A DNA stretch of 64,000 bases from Hirudinaria manillensis (lineage: Eukaryota; Annelida; Clitellata; Hirudinida; Hirudinidae). The notes beneath the pieces are model-generated. The model saw only the letters and a list, made by a program, of their open reading frames with translations, did no database searches and was not told the origin of the DNA. The translations under genes were made by a program, and so were the position numbers. Positions 33,342-44,989 of this stretch are shown here, piece after piece. How positions within the stretch are numbered: position 1 is the first letter of the stretch; each line of letters starts with the position of its first letter. The stretch spans positions 1-64,000 of the forward strand of contig CM067530.1 of assembly GCA_034509925.1 (NCBI GenBank). Reading direction: 5' to 3'.

Positions 33342-36300
33342 TTACCAAAAACACCCTTCAGCTGTAGGATTTTGAGGCACCTCAATAATGTTAGGACTCG
33401 TGAGAGTGGCTGTCCTGTCACCCTGTTTAACTTCTCCGACTATCCAGGCAGGCATACCATCAATCCTAAAAATTTCAGCACAGAAGTCCTCAGCCTTTTC
33501 CCTAGGCAAAATTACCAGAAGGCCCCCTATAACAAGAAAATCATATTCTTTATTATTTTCAATGAATATTATAGGGTAGTTATGAAAAGTCTCGCTAATG
33601 TTAGCGATGCTTGTTATGCATATCTGGTTCAAACAAGGTGATAACAAAACTAGCAAGCACACTTTTAAGAATGATGATGGGATTCTAGAGTTTTCATATA
33701 ACAAATAACTTAACCTGATGTCTCAGCTGCAAGGCCCTCATGAAGGTTATCAAATGGAGGACCATAGGCAGTTGCCATCTTACTCACATTGGCAATGATT
33801 GGAAGAAGATTGATATCAAATGTAACACTTTGTTTTTGAATTGATGCAAGATTTTTGGCATGTCCCATGATTCCAAAACCAGTTACATCAGTTGCACCGT
33901 GAGCTTTGTATTTATGCATAAGTTGAGCTCCTACAAATGGTACATATGTATGCATAATCTCAATCTTAAACAAATTAAGCACATTGATCTTGTACCTGTC
34001 CTGTTCAAACGAGCCATGGAGGCCATTGCTATTCTGTAAGTAACATTAACGTCTTGCTCGGTGACAACCATGCTTATTTTGGACCATTTATCAGGCTGTT
34101 GGCCATTGATCCATTGGTGAGCATTGACTGCCATCTGAATCCCAAGGGGTTTTGTTAGAACTAACAAATCACCAATTTCTGCATCATTAGGCCTAAAAGT
34201 GATTAAAAGAATATTGTTAAATTATTGCCCATTATCGATCAACTTTGCAAAATCTCACATGATAAATTGTGTTTCGTTACAAATGGCTGTTGCAACTCCT
34301 CCAATAGTCATCCAAGGATTCATAACTGTCTGTCCACCATTAATTGTTGTTCCAGCTTCTAGAGCAAGATCCTAAAAACATAAGCACATACAAATTCTAA
34401 CAAATCAGATAACTTCATGTAGGCATGTAGACATAGACTACAATGTAAGCCTAAGTTTTGGGTTTTAATCTCTAGTCAAACCCAAAAAAATTTGGCATAA
34501 ACAAATTATATAATACAATGAAGTCTTGCCACCCTTGCTATTATGCCACTTTTGCTCGGTCCGGCGAAATTCAATACGAAATAAATTTACTATGCCACCC
34601 CCAAACCTCGCTACTATGCCACCAGGGTCCTGACAATGTTTATCTAACCCATGAAGTTAAGGACATATGTCTAGTCTGGGGGAGTAATAAAGAGACCTTG
34701 TATTTTTAAGATTTGATCAGGTTGATACTTTCCCATGACTTGGTGAGGGATGATTAAGGAAAGTGGTGGAACACTCCATGGAATTTGATTAGTTGAATGG
34801 GCAAAGTTGGCTGAGAGTGTAAATAGGAATGAGAGTGAATGTCGAGATTTTGTGTGAGAATTGCGAATTGGAGTGAAGATTAGCAAATGTCAGCACAGAA
34901 ACGCAAGCTAACAGTTGGCTGGACAATTTCAAGAAGCGGCACGACATCACGTTTTTATTTTCCATTCAATAGTTCTTTAACAAAATTTCTGATAGTTTGA
35001 AGTAGTTTGGCATGGTCCTGGAATAGTTGTCAAATTTTTCATGATAAAATACTACTTGCTTCCATAGGATAATATTGGGCTTGCAAGAGGGATAAGGGCT
35101 TCTTTCACACACAAGCTATGAAACCTATCTGGGCTACAGCAAGACCACTTTCACTTTTCTTATTCAATTTGCTAAACATTTCTATAAAAACGACTGTTTT
35201 CAAAAACAATGCCTTATTAACCCTGCAAAGGAAACATTATTTCGCCAGAAAGAAAAGGTGAATATTGTGAAATGGCCGGATTATTCTGATTTAAATCCCT
35301 ATCGACCAGGGTGCACAAGACACAATGTTGTTCTAAGTTACAAATGTTTAGCAGTCAGAAGTATGACTATGTCTGGTAAGGAAGACATTAAATCTGAAAC
35401 ATGTCCTGGATGTTGTTCTGAAATGTTTTAACAAAATCTGAAGTATGATGAACAGGCATGAGTTCATTCAATTTCTATTAGACCTGAACTTTGGAAAACA
35501 ATGAATCACTGTCAAAATGTGATATAAGATGGCTGTGAAAAAAAGTTCTGTCATGTTTCTAGGTACTGAAATAGTGTCCATCTGTTTCTATCTGAAAGAA
35601 ATTTCCTACAGAGTGAGAAAGTCTTCTGAACAATGATTGCTTTGATGACCTGGAGTTTTGGTGGATATCATGTCACATCGAAACTAGTTCGATGCAAGGA
35701 TCCAGGGAAAAACTAAATCCATAAATTTGTGCAATGACATTTCTTGACTTAAAATGAGACAACAATGAGATATCGGATTGAAGCTGACTGAAAGGACTTC
35801 CAACCCCCAGGGTGTTTCCAACTCTGAAGACATTTGAGGTGGAAAAGAAATGTGACTTGTTACAATACAAAGAAAAAGTTGAAAGTTTCTTGGATATCTT
35901 TCAGTTGAGATTCAAGAGTTCACAATAGAAGATAATTCCCTTTTCATATTTCCCAATGCCAGGATATGTCATTTGTAATTACAAACCTTCAGCACAAAGT
36001 TGATTTGAAATGCAAATCAACTCTAAGATGCAAATTTCTCTAGCTACCTGTTTCCAATCAGCCAATTTCATTCTGTGACTAGAGCTTATCAAACAATTTG
36101 AACATTTGCATTCATTCACCTTGTACATTTGTCATTTTTGGGTTGAAAGATGCAAGCAGTCATTCTGCAATGACCATTACAAAAAACAAATAATATTCCA
36201 GATTTTCCAACAGTAAGCTAGATGCGCTTACGATTTTGGGTATGACAGATTTGCACCTGGGCACAGATATTGATAAACTGGCATTTGAATTAGTTATGAA

Positions 36301-38070
36301 GAACAGTTACAATTGTAAATTACTTACATTAACAGCAATTTTTTAAATATGAATTAAAATTTATTATTAAACTTTGTTTTAAACCAAAAAATTACTGGAG
36401 TGAGGTAATGACCCTGATTACATTTAAAGTTTCTTTATCAAAAAGAATTTTTTTGAAATGTAGGTATGACTTCGCACAACTCTTAACGTTCTGGCCTGCT
36501 TAACCACCAAAAATAAACGTGGCCCTCTGCTTTAAAAGCAAAGTATTGGTTCGATGCTATATGATGGGTTCAATTAATGTGCAGAAGAAAGAACCAAAAA
36601 GATGGTGCTCAGATTGTTTGAACAATTAATACTTTGGTTCTAAGTCAAATCCTCCACGATGATAAACAATGATTTTTGAATCTCAGTTCTATCTGATTGC
36701 AATGTAATTATTCAGACAAAAGTTGGTGGATCAAAATTGAAAGCCATAAGACAAATTAGAAAACAACAACATAAATATTGAGCTGTAGCAGTATCTCAAA
36801 GAACAATATCAAATTCAAAGCAATGATTTAAGTAAATGTTTAGCAAATGTTGCCTTTGCACTCCTGATCGGCATTGATCTTTGACATGTTTCCTCCTTAG
36901 ATCAATTCACAAAAGTGGGGAATAAGGGGACATCTGAATTTCTGTCATGCTATAAGCATATAGGCAGCAGTGCTTTTCTTGGAAGATGAAGATCTCACCC
37001 ATTTTCTTTAACATTGTTGCAAGTTCACTCATAAGAATTTGTCATATTATAATGTGCAAATACATATCCAATGTAAAGTTCATTGGATAAGAAAGTCATG
37101 ATACAAGTTAGCATAAGAAAAGAACAGATTATTTGATTATCTGACTCAACACCTTAAAGTGTAAAGATTCATGGCCTAGGTAAGAGTTTAAAAAAATTAA
37201 ATTTTATGTTAAGTTTAGGAAAAAATCAGTGCGTTCCAAGATTAGCCGTCAATTAGGAATTGCATATCCAAAAATTAACCATTAAAAATTTGTTTTTTCA
37301 AGTGAAATTGCATGACAATTTTTCCCAACCCACTTCCAATGGAAACACATTTCAAAAGTACACAATTTCTTAATATTCACAGGACAGATGTAAACAAAAA
37401 AAAACACACCTTGAAACCTGATATGATAAGTGGGACAACAATATTTCTTTCCTTTTCAGACATCTTCTGACTTACTCCCATAAGCATAAGCATATTATTA
37501 CAATCAACAACTCCCATGGCATACAAATCACTCAGCACATTGGCACATGTTATCTTTCCCTGAAATAAAGGTAAAAACAGTTTAATTTAACAACTAATCA
37601 TTGAGGACCAACATGGCAGTGAAATGTATAAAGTTTGTAAAATGTATATTACTTATTAATCACCAGCACAAATGCGAACCTTGCCAATTGCACATTAGGA
37701 AGAATTTAATATTTTAACTAGTCTCACCATAGCATATGGATCTTCAACCAGAGGATAAAAAAAATCTGTTGTTTGTATTAGAAAGAGATTGGTGCCAGAA
37801 ATTGGAAGAACACAAGAATCCATGCCAACTCCTTAAAAATAGATCTTTTATAACTATAATGCAGAAAAGATTAGTTTGAAAAAACCAACCTATTTCAGGT
37901 TTTGGTGAAACATGAGTTAGTGGATCCTTTGGCACTTGACAATTTAATCCCTCAAGCAATTTTAGAAGAGTTGCTCGAGGGACTTTACACCCTCACCCCT
38001 TCATGCCAGTAAAGGAAGTCAAACGAAAGGATGACTCAAGACCATGTTGTTCAGGAACAAATTCTCCCAT
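33342..38070 (-). CDS. SEPHS2: Selenophosphate synthetase with catalytic selenocysteine (SEPHS2 type)
   Basis: Seven exons on the minus strand: 38070-37890, 37831-37728, 37559-37410, 34371-34259, 34192-33996, 33930-33715, 33526-33342. All junctions are GT-AG and phase-consistent, giving 381 residues if the in-frame UGA is read as Sec. Motifs: [18 protein letters not shown] (Sec26, Lys29, the catalytic pair), [102 protein letters not shown]. The enzyme makes selenophosphate from selenide and ATP, the selenium donor for Sec-tRNA; being itself a selenoprotein allows feedback by selenium supply. Start ATG 38070 gives the short N-terminus of the family; an upstream in-frame stop precedes it. Intron 3 is 3 kb; introns 1, 4 and 5 are 58-66 bp. 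Confidence 0.97.
34372..37409 (-). other. Long intron 3 of SEPHS
   Basis: 3,038 bp, far longer than the gene's other introns (58-188 bp). It contains a palindromic repeat relic near 34518-34630 and otherwise AT-rich sequence with no frame resembling a known protein. Confidence 0.85.
34518..34630. repeat. MITE-like palindromic repeat relic (copy 1)
   Basis: Contains TTGCTATTATGCCACTTTTG and ACCTCGCTACTATGCCACC, the same phrases that form the hairpin at 39205-39262. Two copies in this island point to a small dispersed inverted-repeat family. Confidence 0.55.
37993..37995 (-). other. In-frame UGA decoded as selenocysteine
   Basis: TGA at codon 26 in the context GMKG-U-GCKVP. This is exactly the active-site Cys/Sec position of selenophosphate synthetases, three residues before the catalytic Lys. 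The frame continues for 355 conserved codons after it, and a SECIS follows the true stop, so it is recoding rather than a nonsense mutation. Confidence 0.96.
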
Positions 38071-38554
38071 CTTTGGCTTTATTCTACACCTCGACAGATT
38101 AAACAAGAAATGAGCGTTGTTGAATTAAAAAAAAACTCAAAAAAGGATTAGAAAAAAGCCTTTCATTAACTAGTACAACTGATATATCATCGCGAAATTT
38201 TAAGGAAATCACAGCTAACAATTACCTGCCGAAAATCAAATTTTCGAGTAATAACGGGAAAGGAAGGTACAACAATTTTGAAAAGTGACATCACCGTTGT
38301 AATCGAATACTAATATTCTAAATGCATTACAGCTTTTAGATTTACAAATTTATGTCAGTGCATCATAAAATAAGCACATTAATAAAATAAATTTAAATTA
38401 AAAATTTATAATAAATTTTAACTTCGCTCTCAGGTGGAGCTCAAGGTATGGGCTGCAAGTTAATTGTCTCTAATTCTATTCAATTAATATTTTTACAGGG
38501 ATGAGTCATAATAGGAGGAGATGGTTAACTCAAGTGATTGCCTCCTTGATAATG

Positions 38555-39015
38555 ATTTTTTAAAAGTCAGAATCCTGTTCAGAAGAGAGCGACGATACCT
38601 TCGTGTCTCCGCTATCGAGAAATTCTCTCTTTTGCCTGTTTATGAGAAGGTTGATTAGTTTCCAATTCGCCTTCAAGCTGCTTTGGCAATTAGTGAACTT
38701 ATCGAAGTAGTATTTTTTAATGGATTCGGCTTTCGATCTTTTAAATTGGTTCCTTGCTTTAATGAATTTGTCTCTGTTTTTGCTGTTGGATCTTTGACAA
38801 AAATTTTGTATAAAATGTTCTTCTTCCTATAAAGCTGCAAGAGTTCTGAAGTCATCCAATCATTTTTGACTTTGTGATTTTTGTGCGTTTGAGCATTCGG
38901 GAAGTAAGCATTGTAAAGCCCTAAATACCTGTCCAAAATTCATATTCGAGACATCCTCCTTTTGACAGGCCTCGCTAATATCAGACCAATCTTGTGTAGA
39001 CACCGATCTTCCAAA
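38555..39015 (-). mobile_element. LINE fragment (region between endonuclease and RT)
   Basis: The minus strand reads VKNDWMTSELLQLYRKKNILYKIFVKDPT, then (after a frame change) RNQFKRSKAESIKKYYFDKF and LKANWKLINLLINRQK. This is the linker segment typical of non-LTR elements with an AP-like endonuclease (I/Jockey/CR1 style). It is short, truncated at both ends, and frameshifted near 38740. It lies 0.5 kb upstream of the SEPHS start. Confidence 0.75.
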
Positions 39016-39204
39016 TTCGTGCTAGGTGAAGATAAAGCGATGGTCGCAAGTCTGGTATGATGCAAGCGTGCGATCGGCTAGACAACGAGATATGCCGAAA
39101 GATGTGGCAGCCAACGTTTATGAGAACTTTAGACTGAGCTGATGAATAACTTTGGCAAATAAATTTTGATTTGATATTTGATATAATAAGACCAGTTTTT
39201 CAAA

Positions 39205-39262
39205 CCCTCGTTACTATGGCACTTTTGATCGGTACCGAAGGGTGGCATAGTAGCGAGGCTTG
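39205..39262. repeat. MITE-like palindrome (copy 2)
   Basis: CCTCGTTACTATGGCAC and GTGGCATAGTAGCGAGG are 17-base arms with two mismatches around a 19-base loop. Related to 34518-34630. Confidence 0.6.
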
Positions 39263-40049
39263 GCTGTATATGCTAAACTACTTATCATACATATCTGAGC
39301 TATCCACAATATGATTTCAAATCACTATATCCATCCATCCTTCTATCATCTCTTGATGATACTGACTTCGAATCGCTAGTAATTTTTCGTCACTGTTTTG
39401 GAATAAAACTTAATATAAAAGTCTCTTGTTCTCGGGGAAAAAAGATATATCCATCCATCCATCATCTGATGAACAACGAAAGAATTTTCTGAATCTGTTT
39501 TTTTTCATCAGACATTCAATTATTTTCCCATAAATTTATTTCAAGAAAGAGAAAATGAAACAGTACACCATCACATCACATCATGGCATCACCGCACCAT
39601 CACATCGTGTCATCACCTCTGAAGTTCAGACAGGAACCACTCCGATGATCCACATTTAGTATAAAGGGAGTTATAAGGGTCAGTCTTTGCAGCTCATGCA
39701 AAAATGCACACTATTACAGTGACTACATTCATATTTGTTATGTAACTGAAAGCCACTTATAAATCAAACATTAACCACGTATGCAAGCTGTGAGTCTCTC
39801 ATTGAATTTGATTGAAAACCCCTTGTTCAAAAAGAAGCGCGTGAACGCTAATGGTCCCTTAGACACCCTTTAGTTTTCCCAAAATATCCATAAGAATAAA
39901 ATACTTGTGGTTTTTTTTATTACTTTTCATAAGAACAAAAGCAACTTCATTTATTTTAAAAGCAGTACTATACCGAACTAAAAGTACCGCAAGAAAAAGT
40001 ATGGTTTCACTCGACATGACACAACTTCATTTAATCATATCAAAATGCA
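39263..40049. other. Intergenic with ATCC and CATCAC simple repeats
   Basis: ATCC runs at about 39330 and 39450, CATCA-rich stretch at about 39570-39615. No coding evidence. AT-rich sequence before 40050 is probably the 3' UTR of the next minus-strand gene. Confidence 0.6.
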
Positions 40050-40835
40050 TTAAACTAGTAGAGCAGGAATAATCCAAGCTGCAAAACCATAAGCCAGAGT
40101 TGTAATCCACAATCCTCTATTTTCCTCAGTCTTACTGTGGTTCTTTAGCACAATAAGTTCTGGAAATTCATTAAAATCCTTCAAGGAAGAGACTGCATGT
40201 TCTATAGTTAGCATATCATCCAACACTTGTTTGTTTTGAAGTGATATCTTCTCCAATGCATCATCACTCTCCAGAACAAATTCATCATTATCTAAACTAT
40301 GAGTGAACAATTTTTCTAAATCATAATTTTGACCAAATCGGAGTGTATTCCACATGTCTTTGATATACTTCCTCAATTTGACATTTTGCTTGCAGATCCA
40401 ACTAACTAGATCTGGTAAGTCTTCACTATCTTCATGGCCAATATTTAGAGGCATAAATCCCCTTAGGCTCAAATAAATGTAAGTAATCACTGATCCCAAA
40501 GCCAGGCTAGATAGAAATACAATTCCATATAGACCTAACATCCTCTTTTCACAATTCGTTTGAAAATCCATGCAGTTTACAGCCATTGAAGAATACGACC
40601 TGAGACTGTCTTGTGCAACTTTATCATGAAGATTAAAATCCAAAGACAAAGAACGAATAGTTTTGATCATGGACACTTCCTCCAACAACACTTTAGCATA
40701 ATTGTCATCATGAACAGGAAGAGGATCTAGTTGACAATGAACATTCTCCAGTTGTTGTTGTGAATTAATTAGCATTTGCCAACATTGGTCCTTGTCTTGC
40801 TTATTTGACAAGTAAGAACTCTCAACCTTTGGCAA
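40050..40835 (-). CDS. Last exon of an unrecognised two-pass membrane protein
   Basis: A continuous frame of about 261 codons ends at TAA 40050. It is not started by an ATG, and a stop lies a short way upstream, so it is probably a terminal exon entered at an AG near 40830-40850. The protein has a charged, mostly helical first part (about residues 1-98), a clear membrane segment (about 99-124, GLYGIVFLSSLALGSVITYI), an acidic loop of about 115 residues rich in Leu/Asp/Glu with possible coiled-coil character, and a second membrane segment at the very C-terminus (GLWITTLAYGFAAWIIPALL). I do not recognise the family. The length of open frame and the two clean membrane segments argue for a real host gene. 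Upstream exons were not found with confidence. Confidence 0.6.
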   Translation of the reverse strand: MPKVESSYLSNKQDKDQCWQMLINSQQQLENVHCQLDPLPVHDDNYAKVLLEEVSMIKTIRSLSLDFNLHDKVAQDSLRSYSSMAVNCMDFQTNCEKRMLGLYGIVFLSSLALGSVITYIYLSLRGFMPLNIGHEDSEDLPDLVSWICKQNVKLRKYIKDMWNTLRFGQNYDLEKLFTHSLDNDEFVLESDDALEKISLQNKQVLDDMLTIEHAVSSLKDFNEFPELIVLKNHSKTEENRGLWITTLAYGFAAWIIPALLV

Positions 40836-41317
40836 AAAATGGCTAGATTCACAATAATATCATAAATGAAAATTAATGCCAAAGCTAATTTGGTATTCTA
40901 ATTAAATAAATTGGTTCAAAAATAAAAGAATTTACACTAGTTTTACAATATTGTAAACATCTACAATGACAAATACCAGGTACAATTTTAACATCTTTGC
41001 TTTAACATTTAATAAATATCTTGTTCCAAAGAACAGAGTAGCACAGTGAGTAACCATAAGGACAATTTTTTATTGACTACTGAAATGAATTCTGTCTTCA
41101 CAGTACATTTTAGGATTCTACAATAATCTTTCAAGCACTTTAGAAAATTATTGTCTCTATGACATTGATCATCTCTCTCAACAGAATATTAATGAAAATA
41201 AGTTCTGTATACTCAATATATTTTTAGATTCTACAAATTCTTTCAAGTACTTTAACAAAATTACCATATTTCTGTCTCTAAGATGATGACCATTTTTCTC
41301 AACAGAATACTAGTATG
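40836..41317. other. AT-rich intergenic or intronic DNA
   Basis: No coding similarity. A diverged tandem phrase (TTTAGGATTCTACAATAATCTTTCAAG and TTTAGATTCTACAAATTCTTTCAAG, near 41110 and 41223) shows a local duplication of about 120 bp. Confidence 0.5.
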
Positions 41318-42476
41318 TGTTAGAATTGTAAATTCTCGGTGTCATATTTTATCTCTGGTTCGCTGGTCAGTTTTGGTTTTAAGTTGTTAGACTATTGATT
41401 AAATTTAGTTTCTTTAGACTGAGGAGTTTAAAACAGGTTATGGGCTCAGAAACTAAATTTGGAAGACTCAGGATTCAATTGCCAAAGGAGAGCCATTTAA
41501 AAATAATGTTATAAGGGCAATAATCCTTGCCTGTCTTCCGGAAGCCTCCACTCCTTTGATTTTAGGAATTCAAGGTTCCCAGCAAGTCACTTCAGTGGAA
41601 TTTGTGAAGCAATTGCTGCTGCAAGATGGCATCACAGATTTAAGGGTCTCTGATGAAAAGGAGGGTGTATTCAGCACTAGAGCATTAAAGAACAGTCCTC
41701 AATGCTTCAATTGTGGAAAAATTGTTCATATACAGAAATATCTCAAAAAAATCATGAAGTCACAAAGTCAAGCAAAAAAGTTTGTTGATATATCAAATGT
41801 TGATATGTCAACCCGTCTCCTCCTAGCTCTGGCAGCTGAATTTGGTCTAGATATAGACCAGATGGATGTAGTCACAGCGTTCTTGCATCCAGAACTTGAG
41901 GAAGAAATTTACATGCAGTTTCCCAATGGATACAAAATGGACAATAGGATATATTGGCTGAACAAATCAATTTATGGTCTGAAACGAGCTAACAGTCTGG
42001 AGGGAAGGCATCAATAATTGAAGTTTATGTAGGTGAGCTCCTTATTCTGTCAAATGAAAAAACAAAAAAGTATGACTGGTTTGATTTAATGAAGCATATG
42101 AAAATGAAAGACCTTGGAGAAGCCCAACTGCTTTGGGATGAGAATCCCGGCATGACAGAGAAAAGAACCATTGCTATCGACCAGCATAAGTATATTGAAA
42201 GCCTGTTATCTAGGTTTAATATGTTCAGCTGTAATGGAGCAGTCACCCTACTTGACCCAAACCAGGGTCTAAAAACGATTGCTGATATACTCAGAAAGGG
42301 CCTAACAAAGGAAACAAACGCCAATTGCAGAACATTACCGGGGATCTCTGAAAACTGATATTGTATAAAGTGGGGGTGTTAGAACTGTAAATTCCTGGTG
42401 TTATACTTTATTTTTGGTCTTATGTTGTTTAACTGTTAAATAAATTTAATTTCTTTAGACTGAGGAGTTTACAACA
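41318..42476 (+). mobile_element. Ty1/copia LTR retrotransposon fossil, short internally deleted
   Basis: Short LTRs at 41318-41435 and 42377-42476 (TGTTAGAA..ACA ends), flanked by a likely 5-bp target duplication (GTATG/GTAGG). GGTTATGGGCTCAG follows the left LTR and matches the internal anticodon region of initiator Met tRNA, the half-tRNA primer site of Drosophila copia-like elements. A G-rich tract precedes the right LTR. Internal remnants of a gag zinc knuckle and of copia-type RT are visible. At 1.16 kb it is much shorter than a whole element and is broken. Confidence 0.88.
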
Positions 42477-43149
42477 GTAGGTTTTGAAAGTGTTTGCACA
42501 AAATCAATAGCCGCTGTCCACTGTCACAAAAATAAATATGCGACATGCCGCTACAGTGGAATGACTAGCCTTTATTTACAAGTTTCTTTACAAGAGCAAC
42601 TCTGAATAACGTGAAAGAAAAAATCTAAAAGACAACTAACAAAACTGATGCAATTTTTGGCATCGGTTAACTTGTCGAAACCCGTAAAACGTTTAAAAAA
42701 AACGCTCCCACTTATATCTTTCGAAAGACGAATTACTTGCATTAGATCTGTAAATAGAAAATACCACATTCTTGTCCCATATATATAACTTCTTCCAAAG
42801 CCCCCTGAATGGCAGCATGATCAGCTTGAATAAACAATACGAGAGGAACGAAGGCGGAAGCAAAAGTAAATATATAGCTAATTCATTAATGAAGTAAAAA
42901 TGACTTAGATATAGCCGAGGCACTTTATACCTGCAAAAATTACAGAAATTTCCACCTCTTTCATTTTTAACAAAGTATGATTTTCGAATTACTTTTACTT
43001 TGTCATTTGAACTATAGTCAGAGTTTAAAGCAACATAAACAACACAAACGGAGCAGATAATAGTGACTTCTACTGAAAGGTTTCAGGTTTCAGTTTTAAA
43101 AAGATATGTACTCGATATCACATTTATGGAGTCACATTATAATAAAATA
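42477..43149. other. Intergenic between retroelement fossils
   Basis: Minus-strand frames at 42572-42769 and 42693-42923 look mildly protein-like but match nothing I know and have no splice partners that I can support. No feature called. Confidence 0.4.
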
Positions 43150-44520
43150 AAACGGGTGTCCGCAAACTAAACATTGGGAGGTCAAGTTTATTATGCGCAA
43201 TTCGGTTATCGCAAATGGTAACTGAAAGGCCTTCGATCTAACTCTGCTGCTGAAACCAATTTCTCTCAAGAAGGTGTAAGTAGATTGGCCGACCATTCCT
43301 CTTGCTCCGACCTCAAAGGAGAAGAACCAAACTTTGTATCCTTTCCGCTGGAGATCCATTGACAGCTCCATGTATCAGTCTTTCTTCAGAGTGAAGCTCT
43401 GTCCGATCCTGTCTTCCTATGGCACCGTACAAACGTGTCTGTCTTTATTGATGATAACACCACGTCCGGCCTCTTACCGCTTTCGGCCAGCACCTGAGGA
43501 TAGTACTTCAACCCTTCCACATTGGCGGCAATTTTCAAATCATTGGCATTTTCAAGGACATGCCTCCTTTGGCTCTGCACCTGTTTCTCGCCCTCGCAGG
43601 AAACAAGCCCCACTCTGAGGGACAGATTTATGAGCGTTGGCGCTGAAGCAGGCGGCCTTTATTGCCTCAATTGCCACGAGGAAAACCTGGTTGTGGCGCC
43701 AAGTGAAGCGACCGTGTGCCAGTGCGCAACTGCAGCTGGACAGGACATGCCTGAGGGTTTGTTTCTCATCGCATAGCGTGCATTTGGTATCCCGGGTAAT
43801 ATTTCATCTCTGCAAATTGTTGCGTGAGGGCAGCACATCTTAAGTTGAGCGGACAGCGAAGGCTAGTCTGAATGGGGACATATTCCATATTTCAGTCCAT
43901 GATCGATCTCTGCATGACGTCCTCCCACGTAGTCCATTGTCCCTGTTGGACCTGTTGCACCGCCTTTGATATCCTTTCACTCTCCACTTCCCTTCGACTT
44001 TCTTGCACTACTAGCGAGGCTCTAACTGGAGCTCTTATGAAAAGGTTCCAACCGACGCTGTGGCGGTCATGCTGGATTTGGCCCAAACTTCAAGGCTTCT
44101 TCTGCCTTTTTGATTTCCTCTTGGGCCTTGAGTTTCCTTCCTGATCTGAGCAGTGGGTGGATCTCACGGATATTTGGAATTGCTGATCATCAGCTGCGTT
44201 CTGATCTTCCTCACCGTTGTACTCTTCTGCAATGGATTTCAGTGGCAACCGCAGCCGTGCACTTTTGCTGTACAGAGCAATTGAAGACAATCCCGGCCAG
44301 TAATTCTACGGCTGATGCACTTCTCCAAGGACTCCACGAAGGGAAGACCTAACTCATAGATGGTGAGAGGCCACAGGAGTCTTGCCAGCAGAACGAACTG
44401 CAATTCCAATTCCTTAAATTTCCCAGGCAACGGGCTCTGTCAATTGCGTCCAACCCCTCTTTGCACAGCTGCCTCCTGTTTTCTATCGGACGAATTTGCG
44501 TCGAACACCCTTCGTAAGCT
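43150..44520 (-). mobile_element. R2-class (restriction-like endonuclease) LINE, 3' half
   Basis: Read on the minus strand: LPGKFKELELQ and LARLLWPLTIYELGLP (post-RT thumb region), ARLRLPLKSIAEEY, AVQQVQQGQWTTWED, then the zinc finger CTLCDEKQTLRHVLSSC and GRFTWRHNQVF, then RPDVVLSS (PD motif), GYKVWFFSFEVGARGMVGQS and FLREIG. Zinc finger followed by a PD-type endonuclease is the C-terminal order of R2/R4/NeSL-group LINEs, and these phrases resemble a group common in marine invertebrates and fish. The RT core is missing (5' truncated) and the frame is broken many times. GC content is visibly higher than the surrounding DNA. Confidence 0.85.
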
Positions 44521-44989
44521 TTTCACAAGCTCTTCCTAATTTTTATTTACTGAATAAGCTAAAATCATTGTGACCATGTCTAAGCTTTTTTTTTACAGTT
44601 ATCTAATTGGGTTATATTAGTATGTTGAATATCATATTTTGATACAATTGTTAATTTTTTGAAAATATTAGAATTTATTCAGGACCTTCAATTTCAAGCT
44701 TTCAAGTGGAGGAATCTGCAGAACAAGAAGGTATTCTGAACGGAAGTAGAGCCATGCGCGGACGAGCTCATCGAAGTTTCACTGCTCACACCACTGCAAA
44801 ACCGTGATGGTTGTTCTAAACTCGGCGGTGGTACCAGGGAAGCGGAATTTAAAATAAAATCTAGTGCGGGAACCGTTTTTGATGAAAAACCACCACCATA
44901 CCTCTTACATTGAGAAATAAATAATAATTTTAAAAAATTATGTTTAAAAAAGATGTTTATTTGTATATATGATTTGTATTTGCTGTTAG

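Noticed and set aside
37993-37995. Reading the UGA as a nonsense mutation and SEPHS as a pseudogene
   Set aside because: The codon sits exactly at the catalytic Sec position, all seven exons keep frame and motifs, and a SECIS follows the stop.
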